Below are positions 44,481 to 55,699 of a DNA stretch of 64,000 nucleotides, piece by piece. Origin of the DNA: Trichopria drosophilae (taxonomy: Eukaryota > Arthropoda > Insecta > Hymenoptera > Diapriidae). A program made the position numbers and the translations under genes. Where the stretch lies: the NCBI GenBank assembly GCA_030407085.1, contig CM059587.1, forward strand, positions 72,281,001 through 72,345,000. The letters run 5' to 3'. The notes under the pieces were generated by a model, which saw only the letters and a list, made by a program, of their open reading frames with translations, made no database searches and was not told the DNA's origin. Every line of letters starts with the position of its first letter. The first letter of the stretch is position 1.

Positions 44481-44929
44481 ACGCTTTTTATAAGTGAAAA
44501 CGAAGACGATCGTATTGTGGACTGAACGCAAACATTAAAATGACTTTAAATTAGTTTCATTCCGTTCGAAATGCGTAGCATACCATTCTGACAATGGCTC
44601 GTTGGGTATTCATTTTATTCACTTTCTTCAATTTGCCAAAGAATGTCGACTATGTTAAAAACCAATGAAGATGTGGGGGTAAACCCACTTGAAAAGGTTA
44701 TTAGAAATAAATGTAGTAGATTAAGTCTTATAGATGTGACCAACATAAGTCTAATAATTTTGTTAATAAAAATAACATAGGCCAATAAAATGAGACCATC
44801 TTCCTCAACCAGAAACTATTCTGAAGATTTTCGATTAGCCAATTTTGGTCAAAGAATTATGCCATGACATCAAGATTTTAAGGCACCCAAAGTGTGAAAA
44901 GAAGCACCGTTATTGAGATTATATACGTA

Positions 44930-44992
44930 CTTCAGATTAATTTTTCACAAAATGATACTTCAGGTTTATTTTTCACAAAATGATACTTCAGT
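44930..44992. repeat. Two-copy 30-bp tandem repeat
   Basis: ACTTCAGATTAATTTTTCAC and ACTTCAGGTTTATTTTTCAC, each followed by AAAATGAT, lie head to tail with a third partial ACTTCAG. Confidence 0.7.
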
Positions 44993-46190
44993 AAACTCAA
45001 CGGCTTTTGAAAGAGGAAGAGTTGTACCCTATGATCTCGAGTGTACTGTTTTGTAACATCAAAAATCGACAAAAATGGTGTTTGTTTCACTTTTAGGTTA
45101 GGATATCAGGTTTTAACTCGCTCATCGAATATGGTCGGAAAAATACGGCCCGATTTATGGGTAACAATTATTTTAGGATTTGCAATACACACCCAAGACC
45201 TTGTAACCAAACGAACTTGTTCTTCAACAATTATAGCAGGAAGTTCCTACAAATTCTTTGAGATAAATTCTGGATAACATAAATGCCCTCTTCCAAGACT
45301 TGAAAAGATCACGAGTAGACTTAACAAGTGGTGATTGTCAAAGATCAGTTTTGGTTACAAGGTCGAGACGTTAGATCTGCAAAGTCTTAAGAGTCAAAAT
45401 GATCAGAATTGAAATAACTATGAAGCAGTTAATGCTCAATAATTAATAATACTTCAGTGAATCCAGAGCCCTAGAGGAAATATTTCTGGAAGTCATACTT
45501 TTAGTTAGAAATTGACTAGCGAGTATCCAAAACATTGCTCCCCATTTGCTCCTTCCCGCTGACATTTCTAGCCTCACCCGTAACCGTAGGAATTAAATTA
45601 AGTTAGTTACTTAATTAAGATTTGTTACTTGATTAGGTTAGTTTCCACTTTGTCACTGCTCAATTGAAGTGATAATAAATTCAAAATCTTTCATTTTTGG
45701 ACTGAGGAAATGAGGATCATTGTTTTAGATACTCTTTCGTCGAAAAATTCAATTTCTAACTAAATTTACAACTTTCAGAAAAATATCGCCTGACAGGCTG
45801 GCTTCACAGCATTATTAATGGTTATAATATTTTAATATTACCTTACCAAAATTGGAGTTAAGACTTTTCATTGGAATATCGTTCATGTATAGTAGAGGAC
45901 AATAATATCATAGTCATTCACTATTTATTAGTAAACACTATTATTTAGTGTTGTAGTAAATGGATGCAAACAAGACAAAGGTTCCGGACATCTTTTTTAT
46001 TGATTTCGTTATCGACAACCTACCAAAAATGTATTATTAAAATCTTAAAATCAGCGCTAAAACACGACTAATTTATTAAATTGTTATGAAATATCATGTT
46101 TCCAAATTTTTAAAGATGCCGAAGGTTAAAATTTTCGAAATCAAAATGGCAGACCAAATCTAAATGACAGAAATATTGCAATTTTCTCAA

Positions 46191-46695
46191 TTCAGCTCAT
46201 ACTGCATTCTCGAGTAGTTTTCAAGGTTGAAACATTTAAGGCGGACCTTATATGGATGAAGAAATAATTTATATTTATTCGGTTCAGCATAGAATTTGTA
46301 CCATTGCATTTTTAGATAAATACGATTTTAAAATTAAAAAAAAACACATTATAGACCCAATAAAGACGCATCTAATTATTGAAATTTGTGACTGCAATGA
46401 AAACTAGTACTCTGGTGTTAAATCAGCGAAAAATCGTTGTGAATTCAGCTCATACTGCATTCTCGAGTAGTTTTCAAGGTTGAAACATATAAGGCGGACC
46501 TTATATGGATGAAGAAATAATTTATATTTATTCGGTTCAGCATAGAATTTGTACCATTGAATTTTTAGATAAATACGATTTTAAAATTAAAAAAAACACA
46601 TTATAGACCCAATAAAGACGCATCTAATTATTGAAATTTGTGACTGCAATGAAAACTAGTACTCTGGTGTTAAATCAGCGAAAAATCGTTATGAA
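46191..46695. repeat. Nearly identical tandem duplication, unit about 253 bp
   Basis: The copies are 46191-46443 and 46444-46695, head to tail. By eye they differ at about five positions: CATTTAAGG/CATATAAGG, TTGCATTT/TTGAATTT, one A in a homopolymer, and GTTGTGAA/GTTATGAA near the joint. Such similarity between adjacent copies suggests a recent duplication. There is no gene inside. Confidence 0.9.
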
Positions 46696-47577
46696 TCAGC
46701 CAAACGTATGTCGCAATTTTAAAACTGAAGAGTACTATACATATATTGTGATGTCTGTATTTCCATGTTTATCAAATTTCGTAATAAATATACACCGGGT
46801 ATCTTAAAATATTCTTATTTCTGGTTCGCTGCCTAATGCAATGTCTGATGCTTTTTGTTTGAAATATGTAACCGACATAATGATATGAGTGGATCAGAAT
46901 ACGAAACCAACCGATTATATCTCTATCTGCGAAAATATTGTAAGTATTTGGAATCAAGAAATTATTATTCGATTTATTATTAACAACCTCCAAAACTGCA
47001 CGAGAATTTATTCATCTTAATGGAGAAAATGGCAACATTTGTCTAGGGCAAATTTGGTTAATCGTTTTGATTTTTAAATTTGAACATTCGCTTTTAACAG
47101 CATATTGCTTTTGTAATTCTTAATTACAGAAATTTTAATTTCGAATTCTTCCTTAGCAAATTTCAAGAACGTAACGAATATGAGCTTTCAGCTAATGGAG
47201 AAAATGTCAACATCACCATCGGCTGTATTGGGTTCGCCATTGTGATTTTTAAAATTTTAACAATGGATACAATATTGACAACTTAACAAACGTGGATTAA
47301 TATATGTCATAAAAATGCCTGCAAATGTCATTAATTATAGAAACGATCGAGAAAAATATTTTCTTAAAATAGATCAATTAAAAAACCGGATGACTCTTGA
47401 AGAGTGTTTTTTACTAAAACATTCGACTAAAGAGGAGTTTGAACCCATTTTTCGAACATTTGCAAGTACTGTGCGCTACTCCCATACGAGATTACTATGT
47501 CTGCATGTTATTTGTCTAAAAAATGTATAATTATTATTTATATGGACCTTCACTGGTGGAAAATATGAGAAGATTGA

Positions 47578-48540
47578 CCGGCCATTACCCAGAATATAGA
47601 TAGTTTTGATGCCCAATATTTGTTTCCTAAATTCTAGCAAAAAACTGGGCATTTACCTATAAGTAACTAACCTTCTCGACGTTCGTGATGTCCCGTTAGA
47701 TATCTCTATACATATTCGCTACATTTTAGTGCAAAAAACGGTGCAAAAGTGCAGAAACAATGCAGATCCCGAATTCGCCATTGCATATAGGGGAATCATA
47801 TTTTTAGAAACATCGTTTGCAATTGTAGAAATGTGGATAAAACTCGCTTGGTGCGGAGGTTATCAGGTTATATTTCCCTATAGAAATTGGGTTTTTGAAG
47901 CAAACTATGTATGTTAATTTGTATATAAAAAGTTCTATTGAATTTGCGAATGTTGTTGTCTGGACAAATTTATTTGTCCAGGAAAAGAAAACACAGGTTA
48001 AGGGCAAAACAAACTCCCATATGCAATGTAACCTATTTGTTAAATAAATTTGGGCATTTCGCAATCACATTAACATTTGTAGGTTAACGTGGATATTCCT
48101 ATTTACATTCTCTCGTAAACACCCGGTATACTATTCCAATTAAATAAAATTATAACCACAAAATTGTGCGATATAAATACATAGAATGGACATGCATTAA
48201 TTATTAAGTTTCTTTGACATATATACATGTGGCGATATTCTCGCCATTTCTAAATAGATGACAAACCTAACCTATGTAGATCCATAAAATCTGCAATTAC
48301 GATTTGCGAGTTATTGGCCATTTTCTACCAGGTGCTATATACCTTAATTTAAATACAGTATGTGATGACTATAGAAAATAGCTATCTATCTGGCATTATT
48401 TTCGAAAGTTTTTGGGCTTCAATAAAGGCTCGTTCATGGGTACATCAGCGTTACATTACCAAAGAAAACCGGCCAGAATTCAGCGAATATGTTGGCCATA
48501 ATCTGGCTATTAGCTGGTAATAATGGCAATAAACAAACTA
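47578..48540 (+). repeat. tRNA-derived dispersed repeat, copy B, interrupted
   Basis: 47578-47840 matches the body of copy A from ATTACCCAGAATATAGATAG through CTTCTCGACGTTCGTGATGT to TTGCAATTGTAGAAATGTGG. The tail resumes at about 48396 (TACATCAGCGTTACATTACC, TTGGCCATAATCTGGCTATT) and ends near 48540. About 555 bases of unrelated AT-rich sequence separate the parts, while copy A has only about 40. The tRNA-like head is missing. Confidence 0.6.
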
Positions 48541-48544
48541 TTTT

Positions 48545-51500
48545 TCTATTATAAGTAAATGTTTTGTTGTGACTATTCAAGTAAATATTTACTTGGTTTC
48601 AAAATTTTACATCAAAACACTTCGCTTTGTTTAAAATTGTACTCCCAGATGTCAAAGTTTATAATTGAAAATCCAATAGTTAAAATAAAACACTTGACAA
48701 ATTCAAATTTTCAAAAACGCAATACTCGAACTTCGAAAGATTTTTCGAAATTCATGATTTAAATATAAATTCAGAATCGCAAATTCTTAATTCAAGATAG
48801 GAATTTTCAAATTACAAACTCAAAATCCAAAAAGAAAATCCAATTAGGCCAACAGAGATTAAAAAACTTATAATTGTAGTCCCCTATTACCAATGGGATT
48901 GTTCTTTAATTTTTCAAGAAATCTTTTTTCAAGGATTTCATTTTGGATTTTGAATATTGATTTTTTTGCTGAGATTTTTTAATTATTATCTTGAACTGAT
49001 AATGAATCATGGTTCTAATGAAGCCATCATAAGACTAAATGAAAATAGACATTGTAAGAATGTAAAATATCAAAATTGAAAAAATATTTAAAATGAGCAA
49101 AAATTCATGTTTTTATTTGTACGAAGGTGGAAAAATATAGAGGAGAGATGTAATCCGTCTTATTTCTAGTGTATCCAATTCAATGGTTTTGTAAACTGAA
49201 TGCATTTTTCTAATTTTGCATTATTTTTCCAAAATAGTTTAAAGTTTTGATTAAAATTTCTCAAAATATCATCAAAAAATATATTTCTTAATAAATTCTA
49301 AATAGTTTTCATTCTTAGAATCTCGTTTTTTAAGCTCGCAGTTTTTGAATTACACCATACGGAAATTCTTAAGGAAATTTTCATTGAGGATGCGATTTTT
49401 AGGTCGTTACAATGATGTGGGGAATTCAGCTAACATTTTGTTTTTAAATACAAATATTTTCACCATCTTTCAACTTCTGTTGGTAGTGATTCTTCACAAT
49501 ATTCTAATAGTTCGAACAAAATTGAGAAGAACAAATATTTCCCAATTTTTTCAAGATTGGCGCCATATTGGACTGAAACTCAATTTTGATCTCGTAATCT
49601 TGAAGAGCGATTTTTGAAACTAGCAGGACAACTGCCTTTCAGTTTTTTCAACTTTGATTTTGATACAAAATACTTGATTTAAATTGTAGCAAAAAAGTGT
49701 CCTTTGGGCGTCAATGAATCAAGTACAAATGTAACACAAATTTGTTGTATAAAAAAGATAGAGAAGAGGATTAGATTAATTTATAATAAGAGGGGGGGGG
49801 GGTTCGATTATTATGCATGATTTTCCATCTCGGATTTTTGGACATATTTGTTAGTTACGTCCGAATTGGAGATTTTTCTATTATTTTTCAATAATTAATT
49901 TATTAGTAGCAATGTATCAATGTATTATAAATCATGATAAATATTAGAGGTACTTTTGCGTAAACAGGATGTTAATTACGAAACTTAATGATAAAAATAG
50001 CAAATTGATAAGAAAAATTGGTAACTCCAAGTAAAAACGTAGTTGTTCTTACAAAGCAAAGTAGTAAAAATTCCAACTTACCTAAAAGGGTAACGCTAAC
50101 CAGAAAAAGTAGTTGGTGCATGTTTACTACTTTTTGTAGTTGCAGCAACAACTTCTCTCCTGCTAGCTATTTTTTTTCGTGTAATTCTCAACTAAGTGAA
50201 ATCGGAAATAGAATCAATCGAAAGCAGTTAAAGAACTCCAAAATCTACCTTATTCCTTGTCTTGTGACTAATTCCCAATATTCCCTCTAATCCAATATCT
50301 GTATCCAGATATAAAGTAACGCAGGGTTTCGATAGTAGGAAATAAATTGGATTCAATAAAAGAGAGATAACATCTTCGAGCACTTTTCCAGATAAGCTTT
50401 ATCGCTTCCAGTCACGAAGTCTGAAAGTAGATTTAAAATGTTAAGTAACACGTTGAATAGCCACTTCGTGGTATTTGCTTTTCATCCGAAACATCTTTGT
50501 ATAACATATTTCATAATACTTCAATAAGAACTAGGGTTTTATTGGGCACATCAGAGTCATAGAATTGTAAGCACCACAAACAGAAATCAAAACTCATACC
50601 GAATAATTCACATCTATATAATAGAAAATATCATTAGAATCATCATAGCTTTAATGATGTCTTCAACCAAAACATGTTAATAGAAAACCAAGACGTTTTG
50701 TTGGATAGTTACGTTGTATGACTTGCAAACTTTACAACAAGGGTTCATCCGGACCCTCCATTGCTGTCATGATTCATCATTTTCTTGAAAATACTATATC
50801 CCTTCGCATTTTAAAATGTGGTCACCTTTACAATAATAATTCACGTCGTTTATCCTTTTGAGACGATGTCAGTACCCCTCAGTTACTTTTTCTTAATCTG
50901 TTTTATATTATATTGTTATCGTCATTATTTTTACATTAGCTTCAGAGGGATAAGTGTTTTATTTTAATATACCCCTTTGGCTTTTGAAGGAAACGAGTGT
51001 TGATGACTCAACAAGTACAATTTAATCTGAATAAGCTATAAACCGCAACAGTGGTAAACCTATACGTATTCTTCTCCGCCATCAAAACTCTCTGCGGTAG
51101 TTGCACTTGAAAGGCAACTTCTCCGTGAAGTACATCTTGTTATCATATGAGGGTCGCGAGGGCGTTAAGTGGATTGTAAAGCCGAACTTTTGTACCATTT
51201 TTATGCGAAATGCTCTTTTCTGATACTTTAATTGTTGTCGATATATTTAAATGAAATTTAATTTACAATATTTATGACAACAAACAATTACTTTTAAAGA
51301 AGAAATATTCACTAAAATATACCATAATTCTTCACATACATCATTAATTTATATTATAATTATTACTTCGAGTAATTATTCGTACCATTGATGAAAGTTT
51401 CATGAATAATTCTTAAACGTTTCACGTCGATAGAACTTGATGTGATCCAGTTGATTACGAATGACATTTTGGGTTCTAGGACACTTCATTTGCCTACAAT

Positions 51501-53020
51501 TGACATAACGGTTATTTCCGAAGGAACAGGTGTTCTATCGTAGTTACATCACTGGTACAAATCGTTGTTGACTATAGGGTGGGTCTAATTTGTATCCCGA
51601 TCGTACGTCTACAGCTTCACAAACATGGGGCAGCATCTCCTCAATAGGGGTTACGGAGTTCCGACTGATTCGAGCATTCCGAAGTAATGTTCTGAAGTCG
51701 TTTTCGAAATTACCGTTGAAAGGAATATATTTATCCAGTTATTTGATTCAAAACAAAATATACAAAATTGTTTTAAGCAAAAGTAGATATTTTTATGATA
51801 ATTGTAAAAATGCAGATATTAAAGAGTTTCATTGTTGGAGTTGAAAAGATTCAGGAAATTTGACAATAAGAACAGAATCAAAATATTTTTCATCTTTTTT
51901 TAACACCATATATTTAAGAACAGTTTGAACATATTTTGACACACGTAAAGGTTAAAAAGTTAAAAAGGCTTTGAATTTTAAGCTGACCAACCACCATTCA
52001 ACGTATGACCGAATTTTTTACTGTTCGTTTTGAACCGAATTCTATGGTAATTACCTTCGATCTACACGGCGAGACGAGAAGTAAATTGAAGAGAATAATT
52101 ACCTCATGTCCCCTGACTGATACTAGGAATATTGTCATTCAGTATCAATTCAGTATGTCAATAGCATTATCCGCTTGTCATGGAAGACAATGTAAATAAA
52201 TTTGCAGGTTGTATGTGTCTAATACATGCTACGAATACCGGAGAGACGAGAGAATGTCATTAATGAAAAGCGGGACTAGTAAGGGATCTAATATTCAGAG
52301 CCCTGCCAAACAACCCGACAATTACTTATTCATTACGATTGCTCATGGTAACGCTGCAACTGCTGGCTGGCTTTGGACGAAAAACTCTTTCAAAAATCGG
52401 TTGGGAAATGATGGATGAAGAATCGATTTTTTAATGCATTTTCGTGAACTTCGTATTTTATGTTGTAAATGAATCAAAGATTTAAATGTGTAAAATTGTA
52501 TACACATCTTTTTGATGTAATAGAAATTTTCTATTGCTGAAAATTACATTTAAATTCGTCCGATTCGATAAAAAACGATCTTATTCTATAAACAATGCAA
52601 ATTTTAAAATATTATACAATAAATTATTTAGTTTTGCCTTCTGAAATCTGTTTAAAAAATGGTTTCTAATATTAACCCAGAAAATGAAAGACTCAGGGAT
52701 GAAATCTTTTTCCATTTCTTATATGGAACATAAATAATTATAAAAAAGAATTACCTCGTTTAATGTTATTATAATTGTTAGTAACAAATCAAAATGAAAA
52801 AAACGGTGTTTTTTTCGAATAAATTTATTTCTATACAAGGTTTTTTATTACTGATTAATTTGGAAAGGTTTTTGGGTCACTGATTTCGAATCCGGTGTTA
52901 ATTTTCCCAAATTTATCGAATCTGGAATATTAAATTTCAGAACATTAACCTTGGATTCGTACACAGCACCTCTGAAAGCCCTCAAACAACAAATTTTCTT
53001 TAAATACAGTCATGTGGAAT
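48545..53020. other. AT-rich intergenic sequence with an 11-base G-run
   Basis: It contains the palindrome at 48578, a G-run at 49792-49802, and a repeat fragment GCGCCATATTGGACTG near 49560. The region 51590-52430 is less AT-rich, with short + frames of 84, 64 and 69 codons but no recognisable product. Confidence 0.45.
48578..48595. other. Perfect 18-bp palindrome CAAGTAAATATTTACTTG
   Basis: It contains GTAAATATTTAC, two abutting forkhead-like half sites. It shares the preceding ATT with the 18636 palindrome. Confidence 0.9.
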
Positions 53021-53024
53021 GTTT

Positions 53025-53290
53025 TTCTGGCATATTTGATCCGCCATTTTTATCCTGGTAAAAATAATAACGTGTTACATGACGTCGTCGTTTCAACATT
53101 TTTGGTTGAGAAAATGGATTCGGAATTCTGAATTGTTCAAAACTAATACAACATTTTTAATCAGCGATCCGAAAGACCCCCAAATAACGAGTTTCAAACG
53201 AATCCGATGAATTTTGAAAAATTCCGCTGCAATATTGAATCCGCCATTTTGGATTTTTCAAAACTAATCCAAAAAACCTCTAGGTAACAA
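53025..53290. repeat. GCCAT-type repeat units
   Basis: TTGATCCGCCATTTTTATCC at 53037 and TTGAATCCGCCATTTTGGAT at 53235, separated by TAATCAGCGATCCGAAAGAC, match the dispersed family. Confidence 0.6.
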
Positions 53291-53644
53291 AATTGTATTT
53301 TCCGTATAAAGAAAAATATATTCCGTAAAGGGTTAAACAAATTAGTGGGATTATTGACTTGTAAGTTGAGTTTATATTAAGATTTTATTAGAAATGTTAA
53401 GTAATATTATAACAAAATTAAAATAGACTTAGATACACCAATTTCTGGTTTATCATTCGTTATATCTACTCTTGAACACTTATTTGAGTAGTTACATTTT
53501 TTCACAAACTTGTTGAATATTAACGAAATTAAATACTCTATAGCTATTTTATGGTACTATGTTTTCTCTACACTTCATTTTAGTTAATGTACTTCTAAAA
53601 TATCTAATGTAAATGTTCATTTACTTTACGAGAAAAATGAAACA

Positions 53645-53742
53645 GAGTAGAGTCCCGTTATATTGGCCCACTCAGTTCCTCCCGTCTCGTCATATTTACC
53701 AAAAGAAGGGGAGCGCCGCCCCGTTCTCCCACTCCCCTTTTA
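53645..53742. mobile_element. Truncated copy of the 22638-22863 MITE in reverse orientation
   Basis: GAGTCCCGTTATATTGGCC, then CTCCCGTCTCGTCATATTTA, then AAGAAGGGGAG match the reverse complement of the 22.6-kb element in the same order. The other terminus is missing. Confidence 0.6.
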
Positions 53743-53769
53743 TTTAGATAGTAAACCCAAATATTCATT

Positions 53770-54430
53770 TTTCCGGATACTAAATACAGTAGTACATTAT
53801 CAGTACTCGAAATCCGTACTGTGGAGTTCTATACCGGTACAGCGGCATTACTGAGAGGTTAATGCGCCAGTACTGTGCTAGTATAGCTACAGTACTGTGC
53901 CATTACTGCGTCTGTGCAAGGCATGTATTGCACCAACGTTGCAACGCTGGAAGTACTCGAGTAAAAAAGAAGTACTGCCTAATTCACGTGTAAAGTATCG
54001 CTATAGAAGTATACTAAAAGTATCGCTAAATGGCAGATGCGGTACTTGAGATATTTGATCATAAGTAACGCTAAAGAATCGCTAAAATATCGCGAAAATC
54101 ACTGACGTCAAATGAATATTGCAGAAATATCGCATAAATATTGCTACCAACGAACAGGTATCGCTCACAAGTATCGTATTCATTGCAGTACTTAATAGTG
54201 AGTAGCGGTGAAGTACTGCACGGATCGAGCCAATGAATCATATGGAGTAACGTGTACGTATCGCATGAGTACTTATGGAGAAAGTATCGGGGAGATCAGA
54301 TGAATGAAAAATCTTAGGTATCGCTAAAGTATCGCGCAGACATATAATGTTGCCGACCGAATATTGCTAGTATAAGTTTGGTGAACAAAATATCGCAGAT
54401 ATCACTCAAATAACACAGTAATTTAAATAA
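53770..54430. repeat. Cluster of AGTACTG and TATCG(C) words
   Basis: 53770-53990 is dense in CAGTACTG-like words. 53993-54420 has roughly fifteen TATCG or ATCGC words, many as AAGTATCGCTAAA. Spacing is irregular, so this is either a badly decayed short-unit array or a cluster of sites. Confidence 0.5.
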
Positions 54431-54830
54431 TTTTATAAAATGAATGTACTGGCATAACTCGCAATCTACAGTAGGCGTAGTATTACGCCAGTATTCAATA
54501 CTGGCATTGTGTCGACTTTTCCACCAGTTATAACCTTGTTCTAAACTTCAAGATAGTAAGAGGTAATATGTAAGATAATAATGAGAACTATCTAGTGAAG
54601 CCTGTCATTATTGATAGCAATGGTTACCATTCATTTTATAGTGGTAGCAAATAAATAGATGATTTATTAATCTTTAAAAAAATATGTCTAGATATTTTTA
54701 AGTAAAAAAACTGATAAAAATCTTTCCTGTATTTCGTTTTAAATATTACGCCTAACTGCTGATAAAAACTGAATAGAACATTTTCAAAACTAATACAATG
54801 AAAATAACAACAATATATGGGGTAAATCCT

Positions 54831-55689
54831 TTAAGAAAACCATCTTTGTTGATTGATTTTATTGAATTGGATTACGTACTTAACAAAATAATTTAAAGCG
54901 TTTATTTTTGAATATTTATCAATTTTACTTTGAAAAATAATGCACGGTTGTTTCAACACTGAATATAAAATGTTTACAATAACTTCAGCACAAGTATTTT
55001 GATGAAACTTTAGAATAATCGATTCGTCGATTGCAACTCCGAAAGGGTCGTGTCGCAAATTTTTCTTTTTCGAGAAAAGCTTATTGGAATTGGATTTTTG
55101 TACTACTTTGCAATTCACTAGCGTAGTACTTTGAAGAGATTTAACTTTTGTCTTTGAAGGGGTGCATTCACTATTGCAAGTTCTTTGTGTTGTAAATACT
55201 TTAGTACGGTATGAATTGACATTGTCTTCTACACCTTTTTTTAAATAACATATAGTTGACAGAGAATTTTTATTACTTTGAACGTATTTCAAAAATACTT
55301 TTTTTAAGACGTATTCTTAATAACAGCCAGTATAAAAAATAATTGCGTCATTACTACGTTTTATTGATCGATAATATTTGAATTACAAAATCAGCAATTT
55401 GTATTTGCGTATACAACTAAAACTCCTCTAATAATTAAATACTATATTTAGAATACATATTTGGGTGCTTGTACTACCTGATCACAAATATTATTATAAT
55501 TCCATTTTTACTTTTTCATCGTCGAAAATAACTAATTTGATTTATTTTCAAATAATATTATCAATGAAAAGAAAGAATAATATCTGCGTGTTTCAAGAAA
55601 ACTGATATTGTTTATCAGTTTATGCGTCAAAAAAACTTTATGACAAAACGATTCGGATAAAGGCATTCTTACTTTGTTGTTGGTATCAT
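54831..55689 (-). CDS. Candidate two-exon gene, 153 residues, family unknown
   Basis: An open frame of about 150 codons (55292 down to 54831) has no internal ATG, so it needs a spliced start to be coding. A start fits at 55689: ATGATACCAACAACAAA followed by GTAAGA (donor at 55672), joined to an acceptor TTCAAAG ending at 55276. The join is in frame and gives MIPTTNNKNSLSTICYLKK at the N terminus. The C-terminal half (HDPFGVAIDESIILKF, then CAEVIVNILYSVLKQP) looks like a folded, partly helical domain. The acceptor has a weak pyrimidine tract. A frame this long is unexpected by chance in sequence this AT-rich. AATAAA lies on the minus strand near 54663. I do not recognise the product. Confidence 0.35.
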
Positions 55690-55699
55690 TTCATTGTCG

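Noticed and set aside
47315..47530. + strand frame of 71 codons (starting MPANVINYRNDREKY)
   Set aside because: The composition is protein-like, but there is no recognisable domain, splice signal or poly(A) signal; too short to call.
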